A stretch of DNA of 64,000 nt from NCBI RefSeq assembly GCF_958298935.1, contig NC_084937.1:28901568-28965567 (forward strand), read 5' to 3'. This DNA comes from Phragmites australis (Eukaryota > Streptophyta > Magnoliopsida > Poales > Poaceae). Position numbers and translations under genes: made by a program. Positions 45,392 through 56,102 of this stretch are shown in pieces. Every line of letters begins with the position of its first letter. Positions within the stretch are counted from its first letter, which is position 1. The notes below the pieces were generated by a model. It had not been told where the DNA came from. It saw only the letters and a program-made list of their open reading frames with translations, and made no database searches.

Positions 45392-46036
45392 ATGGCAATG
45401 GCGCCTCCCACAAACTTCTCCCCCCATCTCCTGATTCTTGTCATACTCACAGTCTTTACCATAGCCACATCTACAACAAAGCCCTCGCCGTCGTCCGCCG
45501 CTAAGGCGTTCCTCCGTGCGCGCTGTGCCACAACCAAAAACGCGACCACCTGCTATAAAGCCCTCCTCCCTTTCGCCGACTCGTTCAATGGTAGCCAGGT
45601 TAGGATTTCCAGCGCAGCCACCGCGGTGGCATTCCGCCGGCAACGCAGCTTCCTCACGGAGCTTCGACGCCTTCAAGCACGGCGGCCTCATCAGCCCCTC
45701 AATGTAACGGGCCCTCCGAGTGACCTGGATCAGGCCCTTGAGGGTTGCGTGCAGAGTATCGATGATGGCGGCCTGGGTGAGAAGGAGGCGTTGTCTGACC
45801 TCCGCCTGCTTAACTCTCCAGGCACGAGCAAAGAGAAAGCCAAGCACGCGCTCTTTGATGTGGAAGTAATGCTTAGCGCGGCAGCCTCATCAGCTGAGGG
45901 GTGCATCGATACCTTTGAGGATGCAGGCGGTGCCGCGCTTGTGTCGCCGGTTGGCAAGGAGGTGGTGGCGATGGCTAAGAATACCGATCAGTATGTCGAT
46001 ATTGCTCTCTACCTTCTGGTGGGCATAACGTTGTGA
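45392..46036 (+). CDS. PMEI-like protein, copy C (214 aa, single exon)
   Basis: Almost identical to copy A, with differences scattered along the protein (for example EVMLSAAASS for EGCLSAAASS, and EGCIDTFEDAGGAAL for EGCIYSFQDAGDAVL). Signal peptide, the four family cysteines (ARC, TTCY, GCVQS, EGCIDTF) and the DIALYLLVGITL end are kept. Copy A has an additional Cys in EGCLS that copy C lacks; this is not one of the four conserved ones. The start is the ATG at 45392 because only TTG precedes it in frame. Followed after 130 bp by the folB leader. Confidence 0.85.
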   Translation: MAMAPPTNFSPHLLILVILTVFTIATSTTKPSPSSAAKAFLRARCATTKNATTCYKALLPFADSFNGSQVRISSAATAVAFRRQRSFLTELRRLQARRPHQPLNVTGPPSDLDQALEGCVQSIDDGGLGEKEALSDLRLLNSPGTSKEKAKHALFDVEVMLSAAASSAEGCIDTFEDAGGAALVSPVGKEVVAMAKNTDQYVDIALYLLVGITL

Positions 46037-46174
46037 TGAACCGAAACATGCTTCTATGTATGTTACTTAAGTAATATAAACAATAATATCAGGAAGATTT
46101 TGTCATCCATTGTGCAAAAAAGGGTTTTGATAGATTTTATCCGGAGGAAAACAAAATTACCCACAATTTGGGTT

Positions 46175-46700
46175 CGTCAGATTGCACATCTGCCCAAGTG
46201 GAGAACCCCGGGAGATACTTGTTGTGCACGCATCTCCACTGGTGCCCCTTGCTTTCTTGCAGTCCGGCAGCGATCTCCTGAATCTAGTTTGGTTCACCGA
46301 GCACCCTTCAGTTCCCAACGTAACCAATCGACAAGAGGTGCAGCAGGTTAGCAAGATAAGAGTTCAGCTCTTATCTGCTGATCTCCATCAACTGATTGAC
46401 TGAACTGTTCTGTGTTTTAGGTACCATTATAGCTGAAAGGGAGTTGATTGACAAAGATAAACTTGTGCTTAGAGGTTTGCAGTTCCATGGTTTCCATGGA
46501 GTATTACAAGAGGAGAAGACCCTCGGCCAAAAGTTTGTTGTAGACGTCGACGCCTGGATGGATTTGAGCACTGCTGGTGAGGTCGACAACATATCCGATA
46601 CGGTTATCTACACGGATATCTGCAGGTACAGTGTTCGTGTATGTACGATCACTGAATAGAAACTTTGATTTTGATTGCAATATTTTCTTTTGATAGCCTT
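46175..46700 (+). pseudogene. folB copy 2: leader and exon 1 only
   Basis: The leader (46175-46434) and exon 1 match the intact gene; exon 1 ends at the same donor after TATCTGCAG (46625). The start codon equivalent to 11482 has become ATA (ACCATTATAGCTGAAAGG), so the ORF would have to begin elsewhere. Exon 2 with the conserved Lys is missing: sequence passes from inside intron 1 (about 46706) directly to the 3' flank seen at 12700. It cannot encode a working enzyme. Confidence 0.88.
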
Positions 46701-47078
46701 TTGCGGATACAGATACACAGATTGAGCCAATGTTATCCGAGGGCCGAGTCAAAACACCAAAATGTTGTGAAGGAAGGGGGGTGGGGGGAGGGGGGGGGGG
46801 AGTGATGTGGATGGTTAGGTGATCCTTACCTTTCTGGTTTCCATGACGCTCTGAAGGATAGGTTGTCTCTCTACCCTTTTAGTTCCTTGCTTCGTCTCTA
46901 CTCCTAAACCTGCTTAACTTTCCCTCTTTTGTAGTCTCCTGGTGAAGCTTTCCTGGAGTTAGTACATCATCATATGTTTCTGTCTGGCGTTAAGCCTTTC
47001 CAGCTTTTCTCTTGCATTTCTTGAAGCAGTTTCAGTACTGGAGTCTTCAGAGAGGCACTTTCTTCACCGGAGACAGCA
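46701..47078 (+). other. folB 3' flank remnant and ALIS upstream region
   Basis: 46707-46815 matches the folB 3' flank at 12700-12765 and includes a long G run (about 46776-46800). The rest is the leader side of the ALIS copy. No other feature. Confidence 0.5.
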
Positions 47079-48665
47079 ATGCCGGCGGCAACTAGCGACG
47101 CTGCAGGACCAAGCTCCAGCCCAGATGGCTTGGCAGCCACCATGAAGAAGCGCAACAGGCCTCAGTGTAAACTTGTATTTCTTTCTCCTACCTGAACTGT
47201 TCTAATGAACATCAACTGCAGTTACTTGATTCTACAAGTATTACCCTTTGCATACTTTGGATTTGATCTGTTCGATGTGGTTCATGTGGATATTCAATAT
47301 AGCATGTATGAAATCTGTGATAGCTTTTGCAATTTTTATTTTTGCAAAGGCTTGCAAATTTGGGGATAAAATAGTATACCATTGCTTGGCTGATGAACTT
47401 AAAAGGCCTGAGATGTTTGCTCCCATTATCAGACTGTAGAATCGTACCTTGTTTTGCTACAGATCATCAACATATGCTGCAAACTGAAAAACTACCTTTC
47501 GTTTTCCCAAATTAGAGGAGTGTGATTTGTAAAGCTAGAAGTAGCCTAAATTAATTAATGTAATGGGATTCTGTGGTGGTTATCTTTGTGGTTTAAATGT
47601 GAAACAAGTACTGATTGGCGCTATTCTGTTGTTTTATTGAAGATCATCAATTTAGTCAGCAAGAGCTTCCAGCATGCAAGCCTATACTGACGCCCCAGAT
47701 GGTGTTCAATTGTTTGTCCATACCTCCGTATTTAAATTTTAAACTTTTTTGCCCAACATGAGTATTGTCTATAAATTCCATATGTGATGACTATCTGTAA
47801 CTTTGGACAATCAGGTTATTCCTGTGCTTGTGTTTGTGGGCATAACTTCCATTCCTATTGGCCTTGCTTGTATCGCAGCGTCAACTAAGGTATGTTTGAG
47901 TTGTGAAATCAGTACTCGAAATGTTTGGTAGGCCAATTTCCTCAGAAGCTAACCTACTCTGAACTGAAGACGATGTATTGGAAACACAGGTATGTGAAGA
48001 GCCGTAGCGATGCGCAGCTGAGAAATCCTAAGAAGGTCAGGGACACACGAACTTGCAAACCTGAAGCTACTGCAGATGGAAGCCCCATTGTCCCCTGCGG
48101 GCTCGTAGCTTTGAGCCTGTTCAATGACACATACAGCTTCACCCGTGGCGACGAGACGCTGACGGTGAGCAAGCAAGGTATTTCATGGAGGAGCGAAAGG
48201 GAGCACATATTTGGTAAGCGTGTGTATCCAAGGAACTTTCAGAATGTGACTCTGATTGGTGGCGGTAAGCTTGATCCAAGCAAACCTGTAAGTTCGACTG
48301 GAACTTGTTACTGGAACAATGGGTTATCCTCTCCTTGTGGTCTGTCAGTAAAGATTTGTGCAACCTTTGAGTTTCAGGTCTAACTTTCAGTATTTCAAAT
48401 GTTGTGATGCATATTTTGTGAGGTCTGACCACCTAGATTTGAATTCCAACTTGAACAGCTGAGTAAGCAGGAGGATCTGATGGTCTGGATGCGCGCAGCT
48501 GCGCTCCCGGCCTTCCGAAAGCTGTACGGAAGGATTGAGGCTGACGAGTTGATAACAGTGACGATGCGCAACAACTACAACACGTACAGCTTCGGCGGGA
48601 AGAAGACGCTGGTTCTGTCCACCGCCGGCGTGCTGGGAGGCAAGAACAGCTTCATCGGGTTTTCT
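47079..48665 (+). pseudogene. ALIS (CDC50-type flippase subunit) gene copy lacking exon 4 and the 3' end
   Basis: Exon 1 is 47079-47166 (MPAATSDAAGPSSSPDG then KKRNRPQ), exon 2 is 47643-47701 (HQFSQQELPACKPILTPQM) and exon 3 is 47815-47889 (first membrane segment, VFVGITSIPIGLACIAAS). A long exon, about 47936-48287, gives HRYVKSRSDAQL, IVPCGLVALSLFNDTYSF and SEREHIFGK; one from 48459 gives LSKQEDLMVWMRAAALP, FRKLYGRIEAD and NNYNTYSFGGKK. These are hallmarks of the beta subunit of P4-ATPase phospholipid flippases. Exon 4 (with YETKCVP) and the usual region before YYQLxNFYQNHRR are absent or diverged. The protein breaks off after GGKNSFIGF, without the second membrane segment. It is most likely a pseudogene. 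Confidence 0.82.
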
Positions 48666-48719
48666 TCGACGCGAAATTCAAATTCGAGTTTTCTTCGACG
48701 CGAAATTGAGTGCCTATTT

Positions 48720-49800
48720 TTTTAAAAATGACGGTTTGCATCCTACGTGTCCTAACATCTTGTTGATGCAGAAAGCTGAAAGTTGAACTTCCATTATCTG
48801 AAAAAATGGAAAGAAGGAAATGGTGCCGTCTCAATGTACTGAACACGGTGTCGTTTTGCTTGCAGGAAAGAACAGAATCTCATGTTGCGGTCCCGACTTG
48901 CACGATGATCATGCTTCGAGTCGTGTATGTATACAACCACCAGATTCGCTTCCTAACCTGGGTGGTGATTGCTCTTTTGAACTTTTTAGATTGATGATTG
49001 TTTGTAGCAACATATTTCAGTAATATACATGCGTGTGGTTTGCAAGTGAACTTGTCTGACGACAAAATTAAAGTTGATACATGTTGGTCACCTGCTCAGA
49101 GAAATTCAGATACTCGATTGGATCCATCCAAACGGACCCAGATGATGAAGCAGTACGTTGGAGGGGGCCAATCCTCACTGGGGAAAGATTTCTCATTCCT
49201 GTCACTATTTAGCTATCGGGAGAAAGATTTCTCTTATTATCATCTCCACATAGAATTTTGTGGTAAACGGGTCTCTAATAGAGATGTAAAATTAAGTCAT
49301 ATTTAATTATCTCTATATATATTAACAATATATACGTAGTATAAATAAGTAATTTATTGATGCATACTAATGCAAGATTAATTAAATATCGTAGATTATA
49401 TAAAAAAGAAATAAGAGTAATTTATTATTTACTCTACATAATGTAATGTTTGTGCATTTATATACTAAGAAAAATGTGTGTTTATATGATATCGGGAATA
49501 TAGCCGGGAGCAAGAACGGGGAACGTTTTCTCATCCCCTGTCCTCATATGAGTTAGTAGAAGATGAAATCTCTCCATCTCCATCCTCTAATAGGAGAATT
49601 TCCGCGGAAAATTGGGGATCAAGTCTTCATTAATATCCCTAGTTGAAATCTTTACTGGAGTTCCATATTAGAAACTACTGGGATAATTGTTCAGTGGCAT
49701 CTTGCTAGCGAATGTGCTTCCTTGGTCAGAAATCACAACCAGCGATTTCTTTTGATTAAGTAAACTCACTTAGCTGCTAAACCCATCTCATCCCTCTAAT
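48720..49800 (+). repeat. Anonymous duplicated block (copy 2; shared with 21434-22030)
   Basis: Same order and sequence as the first copy, including the TTGCAGGAAAGA acceptor-like site and the GKNRISCCGPDLHDDH frame. It is interrupted by the 479-bp insertion at 49163-49641. Function unknown. Confidence 0.6.
49163..49641. mobile_element. 479-bp AT-rich insertion
   Basis: Absent from the other block copy. GTTGGA (49157-49162) and GTTGAA (49642-49647) flank it as a likely target duplication. Ends read GGGGCCAATCC and TTAATATCCCTA. Several GGGGAA/CCCC and TTTCTC words recur near both ends in inverted order, reminiscent of hAT-type MITEs. No coding capacity. Confidence 0.5.
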
Positions 49801-50660
49801 GAATTGTTTAAAGAACGAACCACTCCGCCAGTTCCATCATCAGCCTTTCCAATGTGCGCTTTTGATGTAATCGGATTGTCGCTTTCCTTTTATTTGTTTT
49901 CTTTTGAATTATGTGTATCTTAATTATGTAGAGATCAAAGATGAACTTCTATATAGTTATAACGATGAAAGTTTAGAGCTTCTATTATTAAAAAAAATTA
50001 TCATAGACAATACAAAGGACATCGATATGACCTATCTACGGCGGTGTGGCATCGTTCGCATTCAGATGGCTTTGATGGATGCTAAGCTGCTATCGGTAAA
50101 AACGGACATCCTCTTCGGCCTAGACGGACATCCTCTTCGGCCTAGACGGACATCCTCCCAGAATTCGGACTTCGTCGCTGATGACGGATCGAGTCCAACT
50201 CCGTTCCATGGGACAGCAATGATGATGATGATGATTTAGTCGACGATGATAATCGTCTCAACGGTCCTGACGAACAGGCCAAGAAAAAGGCAAAAAATCT
50301 CTCAGACATCTTCTGACACCAAAAACCAAAGCGCCGTTTCTGCAGATGCAGGTTGACACTGTATCTTGGCTGACGCGTTCGCCAAGCCTCCATGGGCTGC
50401 TCGGGTGCCTTCGCCGCTGGACATCTCGTCTTCGCCGCGCTGGATGGCAGTCACCCCTCTCAATGCTACGAGGGACTGGGAGGCGCCTCGGTCCCAGATG
50501 GCTTCCTCTCCGGCGGCGCTGTGCATCCCGCCGCGAGGGAGCCCACCTCCGACACCATCGGCTTCCCAAGGAGACTCGACAGGGTGTCGTGTGCCTACGA
50601 AAAAGATCGAAGCGGTGCAGTCTCACTAGGATCCATGATTTGTTCTTAGCAACAGCTCCA
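49801..50660 (+). other. Unclassified region with short tandem repeat and broken frames
   Basis: A 22-bp unit containing GGACATCCTCTTCGGCCTA is repeated in tandem at 50104-50150. An (ATG)n run lies at 50218-50236. The GC-rich part 50370-50640 has overlapping open frames on both strands and codon-like composition, so it may be an exon remnant, but I recognise no family. Confidence 0.35.
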
Positions 50661-52726
50661 GCAGATTATATATGGTTGTATACACGTGTATGCTTTTTAA
50701 GTGGAACTCGTGTGTCACAAGTTTCAGGCGTGTTGGTTGCTCAGAGAAATCAAGTAAATATATTATCCAGCCAAGAATTCGCGTGCTCCCAGGCCACCTG
50801 CTACTGTAGTACTGTAGCGCCATAGCTCTGCCGTCCAACAACGATCTAACGGAGCCCACGCACCAGAGCCCTCGTGCTTTCACCCTCGTGCTTTCACGTT
50901 GCACCGGAAGTGGCCCCTGCCGGTTGGTGGTTGGTGCGTTCCGGCCGGCCGCTGACTGGCTCGCGGCGCGGCGCGTGGCGCACGCCGTTCGGCAGCTCAC
51001 TAGCTAGCCAGAAAAGCTGATGAGTAATGTTCATATTTTTTATTTACCTCTTCATTTTATTTACGGTACAAGAGTGATTAAAAGATTCTAAATATTTTTA
51101 TGAGCAAACTAGATCTCACTAACAACCCATTTTAATTAGTTTGATCCAAAATCATTCGCCAATATTTAATTAAAATTCAACCAAAAAAGGCCCACTTTTA
51201 TAACTTCTAGCTATTTTTAACGTCTCAAATAAATTCCAATTTTTTTTGAAAAATTCACTAATATTCTTTACATGTGATATACTGATTTTTAAAAATATTT
51301 TCAACCCTAGATTATTTGCTAAAAAAGTAACTTCCTTTGTAATGCTCTATTTATATTTATTTTTATCATTTCATATGAATTCTCAGTCATCGATGCATTA
51401 TTTGTGTACCAACCGCGAATCACTGACTCGCTAACAAGAGAGGTAGTTGTTTGTGTGGCATATGTGCAGCACCAGATCAAAGGAGATTTTATAAGATATA
51501 GTATGAGTGTACTGGACCCTCCCTAACCTTTGATAAATTTACAACATATAAACAAAATTACATTATCAAGTAAATATATTATCGAGTAATTACATACATA
51601 CGATTACAACGTATATACATAGTTGTATAAAAATCTTATACTATAAGATCTTATATCCATGTCCAACCGAATAAATTAAATAAAATACAACATCCTAAAC
51701 CCATGATGCCTTGGCCAATTCGGCATGTGGACTTAAGTTGTTCCAAGTTTATATAAGCCTATGTCTCATGCAAAATTGCGTAGTTAGACAACAAAACAAT
51801 TTGCGTTTTATGTTTTAACCCTTGATTTTGTTACATATCGTACTTCCTACTGTTTAAAAAACATTCCAAACACTATATATTGATTAGGTCAAATATTTTA
51901 ACCTGATCCAATGGGTCCTGAACCTATCAATCCAGACTGTAACCAGTGGATCACGATAAAAAAAGTATTTTAGAGTATTTTGATTTTTAAGAAATGAATA
52001 TGCCGAAATAAATATTAGTTATATTGATAAATCGATTGAAATAATCTAAAATCCATAGAAAAACATCTAGAACTCAAAAAAAAAATATTAAACCAATTTT
52101 GTTGGGTTCGTATTTCTGTCGTCTACATTTCAAAATTATGTGCATGTATGGAATTGATACTGCTTTTACTATAATTAACTGGATGTGTTAAATATTGAAA
52201 AATTCATATCTAAATCCTGAAATGCCCAAAATTAGTGAACCCAATTTGTTTAGACTTCTTTTGGCATGCTCTGTACATGAAAAAAAAGTTCAATGACAAA
52301 AAGCAGAATGGGTGTGGCATAGCGCGCCTTCTGTTCTAATTTTTTTAGTCTTCTTTTATCAGATAACATTACCGTAATCGTATTGCTCAGACATTATCTC
52401 CTCTGCTCTAACCAAGTAACAAAATCCCACGGACGCGCATAAACGCGCCAATCAACCTAGTTAAAACAAACGGACCAAGATCCAGGACGACTTCAGATCT
52501 TTAGTAAGCACGAGTTCCAGGTGCATCATCATCAGTTTGAAAATATGGCAATGGCTTTTCAGTGGCATCTTTGGATTAACTAATAAACCTACTTAATTGC
52601 TAAACCGATCTCAGTAACTCGATTTTTTCACACAAAACACACACAAAAAAAGAACCATTTTGGTGAGCTAAAGATAACACCGGGATGCCATGGCCGTCAG
52701 TGGCATCACGTGCCGTCCTACTACTA
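50661..52726. other. AT-rich intergenic DNA with an inverted copy of MITE interior
   Basis: 51041-51260 is the reverse complement of about 20760-20960 (for example ATTAAAATGGGTTGTTAGTGAG inverted), the interior of the 20.5-kb MITE-like element. Terminal repeats are not seen here. The rest holds nothing recognisable. Confidence 0.55.
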
Positions 52727-53012
52727 AGGTCCTGTTTGTTTCAGCTTCGGATTCTGGCTTTCAGCTTTTATAATCCGAAGCTAAAACAAACAGGCAGCTT
52801 TTGGTTATAGCTTTTTAAAATCTGCTGGTTGGATTGTGAGAATCTGAGAAGCTGATTTTGCTCAGCTTTTAATAGATTGTGAAAGTTCATTTTACTAAAC
52901 TGTTCATTAAATTTTTTTTAATCTACAGTCTAAAAGCTTTTCACAATCCAACTTTTCACAATCCAATTTTTATAAACTTTTTTTTAGAATCTCTAGCTGA
53001 AACAAACAGAAT
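52727..53012. mobile_element. MITE with GTTTGTTTCAGCT terminal inverted repeats
   Basis: The left end has GTCCTGTTTGTTTCAGCTT (52730) and the right end AGCTGAAACAAACAGAATC (52995-53013). The interior repeats AGCTTTT/AAAAGCT and CAATCC words in both orientations, typical of hAT-like MITEs near grass genes. It ends about 200 bp before the mARC start codon. Target duplication not certain (CTAAGG/CTAAAG). Confidence 0.7.
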
Positions 53013-53217
53013 CTAAAGATCACACATTGACACAGCACTACGTCTAGACGGGATCAGAGAAGCACATCGCAAGACGGCACCAACCCAGCAATCTTGTAGC
53101 CTTGCGATTCCATCTCTCAGCTCCATCCACCTCCGCTGCCTGCCTTTGCTCTCTCTCTCTCTTTCTCTCTCTCTGCACTTCACTACTTCAGGAGTGCAAG
53201 TTCGCATCTGCCAATCC

Positions 53218-55579
53218 ATGGAGAAGGCCGCCTCCTTCCTCTCCTCCCTCCTCGGCGGCGGCGGGGGCGTCTCAGCGGAGCCGGCGGCGACCGTGAAGTC
53301 TATCCTCATATACCCCATCAAGTCCTGCAGGGGCATCGCCGTGCCCCAGGCCCCCATCACCGCCACTGGTTTTTCTTTTTTAAAAGCAATCCCATCTTCC
53401 CGTTTCTTTCCTCGAAAAGATGCGCTCTTTCTAACAAGCCTTCTCCATTGCCACTCTTGGTGAGCAGGGTTTCGGTGGGATCGGCAGTGGGTGGTGGTGA
53501 ACTCCAAAGGGAGAGCCTACACCCAGAGGGTCGAGCCCATGCTCGCGCTCGTCGAAGTGGAGTTGCCGCCGGAGGCCTTCGCCGAGGACTGGCACCCCAC
53601 GCCCGACGCTCACATGGGTACTATACTTACTGGATTGCTCAATCACATTACATCAAATTTCGTGCTGCTCATTTCTCTGATTCTCTCATGCACAATACAC
53701 ACAAGACTACAACGACCAGTAACTGTTGATTTGCCACTGTGACGTGTAACTGCACAATCTTAATGGGACAAATTGGATTTTTTTTTTTTTTTACTTCGTT
53801 TTGTCCTGGTACCTTGCATAACATTTCAAGTGCTTCTCACAGATTTCTTTTATTTGGAATGCTGATTGATAGTCAATAGTATTAGCAGTTACATATTCCT
53901 AAAAAATAAAAATGTCATTTTTATTCGACCCACTACATATTGCAGTTATCAGAGCACCTGGAATGTACCCATTGAAGATCCCTCTTGCCGTGGAACGCGC
54001 CACAATTGATGATGTCTCTGTGTGGGAGTGGTCTGGCTCTGCATATGACGAAGGATCTGAAGCAGCTGAATGGTTTTCCACTTACTTTGGAAAACCAAGT
54101 CGACTAGTGCGCTTTAAAGAAGGTACAGACTTTCCAGGGTTTTTTACCCTTCTTTTTTTGGAGACCTTACCATTTCCCTGGAATAGTTTGATCGATGAAG
54201 TTTTCTCTGTTACTTATAGAGAATGTTGTATTGCTGTATTTTCAACAGTATCGGAAATCAGGCCGACCGATCCTGACTATGCTCAAGGTTACAAAATCAT
54301 GTTTTCCGATTGCTTCCCTTTTCTGATAGCCTCCCAGGTACTGTTTACGCTATCCAGTTGTTTACAGATGATTTCCCTGAAAAAATATTACTAAAGACAA
54401 AACTTGGGTTGACAATGCACGTTTAATTGCAGGGCTCACTGGATGCACTAAATGAGATTCTTAAAGAACCTGTACCGTTGAACCGCTTCAGACCAAAGTG
54501 AGCAGCACATATGTGCGCTTACATTTTCCGAATAACCAACCTTCTTTGCTGGGTTATTTTATTGTGTTTGATAACTGGTTGCTTGGTCGAGTATTCAGCT
54601 ATTATAATTAGTGTGCTTACTTTCTTACAAAGCTGATTTTTTTACAGTATTTTAGTGGATGGATGCCACCCATACTCGGAGGATCTGTGGAAAACCATAA
54701 AGATAAACAACCTAACATTTCTTGGTGTGAAGTTATGCAACCGTTGCAAGGTAAGATACCCGCTCTGATACTAATCATTATTACTCTCCTAGCTTTGAAG
54801 TTGATTATGTAGTTTCTTGTCTGAAAGGGAACATGAAAACTGATGAAAAAAATTCAGTGGTTCAACGAGCTTGCTGTATAGTCTAATGTTGAACTATTTA
54901 TATGTATGATATTCTAATACTTAAATTTTTTATGTCTGATGTATGATCTATTAAATAGTTATCCTGTCAGTCAACCTATCATAGCTGTAGTATGGTTAGT
55001 TGGCTTATTTGTGGACTTATGTAGTGATCGTCATGAAATTAAGTAATAATTCATGGCTATGATGATTTTCATGGAACATAAAAACTGACAAATTGGATAC
55101 TGTGATGTGCATCTTTTACTTCAGCCAGCCAATATATATAAAAATTATCTTTTGCTTAGTTACTTTGTTGGCTAATTCAGGTGCCAACCATTAATCAAGA
55201 AAATGGAATACCTGGCACCGAACCAACTGAAACTCTGCTGACATTTCGGTCCGATGAAGCGCTGCGTCCAAGCCACAAAAATAAACGGCAGGTAATTGTC
55301 TCTTGCAGCCTTTTTTCCTCATATTGCCCGTTTGGACCGTTATGGAGGTCTTGTCTGTGGCCTTGCTAGTTGCTACTTCAGGATCCTCAGGAAGTAGGTT
55401 CACAGTGATGCAGATCACTAAGAACTCAGCATTTTAATCATTTTTTCTAGGTGTACTTTGGGCAGAATTTGGTCTGCAAGGAATCTCTGACAGCGAAGGG
55501 CAAAGGAAATATCATCAAGGTTGGCGATCCAGTTTATGTTCTGCAGGCATTCGCTTCTTCTAATGAAGCCCCAGCCTGA
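53218..55579 (+). CDS. MOSC-domain molybdenum enzyme, mARC type (324 aa, eight exons)
   Basis: Exons: 53218-53368, 53468-53617, 53946-54122, 54249-54337, 54433-54497, 54648-54750, 55181-55291, 55451-55579; the frame is kept throughout. The protein has an N-terminal beta-barrel domain (MOSC_N; VKSILIYPIKSCRG at about 26-39, FRWDRQWVVVNSKG at 52-65) and a C-terminal MOSC domain (about 160-320). Cys244 in CNRCKVPT matches the cysteine that binds the molybdenum cofactor in mARC proteins, and the following PTINQENG corresponds to the usual TTVDPxTG. Family members reduce N-hydroxylated substrates such as amidoximes, using electrons from cytochrome b5 and its reductase, usually at the mitochondrial outer membrane. 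No clear transmembrane anchor is seen; the N-terminal SFLSSLLGGGGG is only weakly hydrophobic. A 5' fragment lies at 22.1-22.5 kb. Confidence 0.9.
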
Positions 55580-56102
55580 TTCAGGGCTAAAAGTAGCAAC
55601 TGTGTTTTTCAGTTTCCTGTGTGCAAGAGACTACGAGGTAGCCTGTCTGTAAACCTAGGCAGCATCAAAACGTGAGAAGTGCGTTTGTCATGTGCCCCAG
55701 ACAAACAAAATCATCTGGCTGTTAAAACTGTTGATGATGCAATAAAGTATCGGTTAGATGTGCCTTCACCTGATACTTTATCTAGTGTACTGGGTTGCCA
55801 CAATGAAATTACATCCCTTATTCAGGATATATAATACAAAACAATAACAGGCACCAAAAAAGAAACTGTTAGGACTCTTTCTAAAAAAGAAGGATGGATC
55901 GAGTCTGTTACCCTACACAAAATCAATAATCAACTGCAAGTTCCCTAGTCACATCAGACTATCAGAGCATCATGTATCTCAAGTTCCTCTGATCTTGAGA
56001 AAATGCTGTCGAGCTTCCAGAGCCCTTCACAGTTGAGAGCAAAACAAAATGTCACTGAAACAAAGCATAGCCCAACTACACAAAATGTTCCCGTTGGTTG
56101 GA
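55580..56102. other. Convergent 3' flanks of the mARC and X8 genes
   Basis: The two genes end toward each other with about 520 bp between stop codons, probably shared between two 3' untranslated regions. Nothing else recognised. Confidence 0.5.

Noticed and set aside
50258..50629. Overlapping frames of about 90-120 codons on both strands
   Set aside because: No frame is clearly better than the others, no splice partner was found, and no family is recognisable; recorded only as an unclassified GC-rich stretch.
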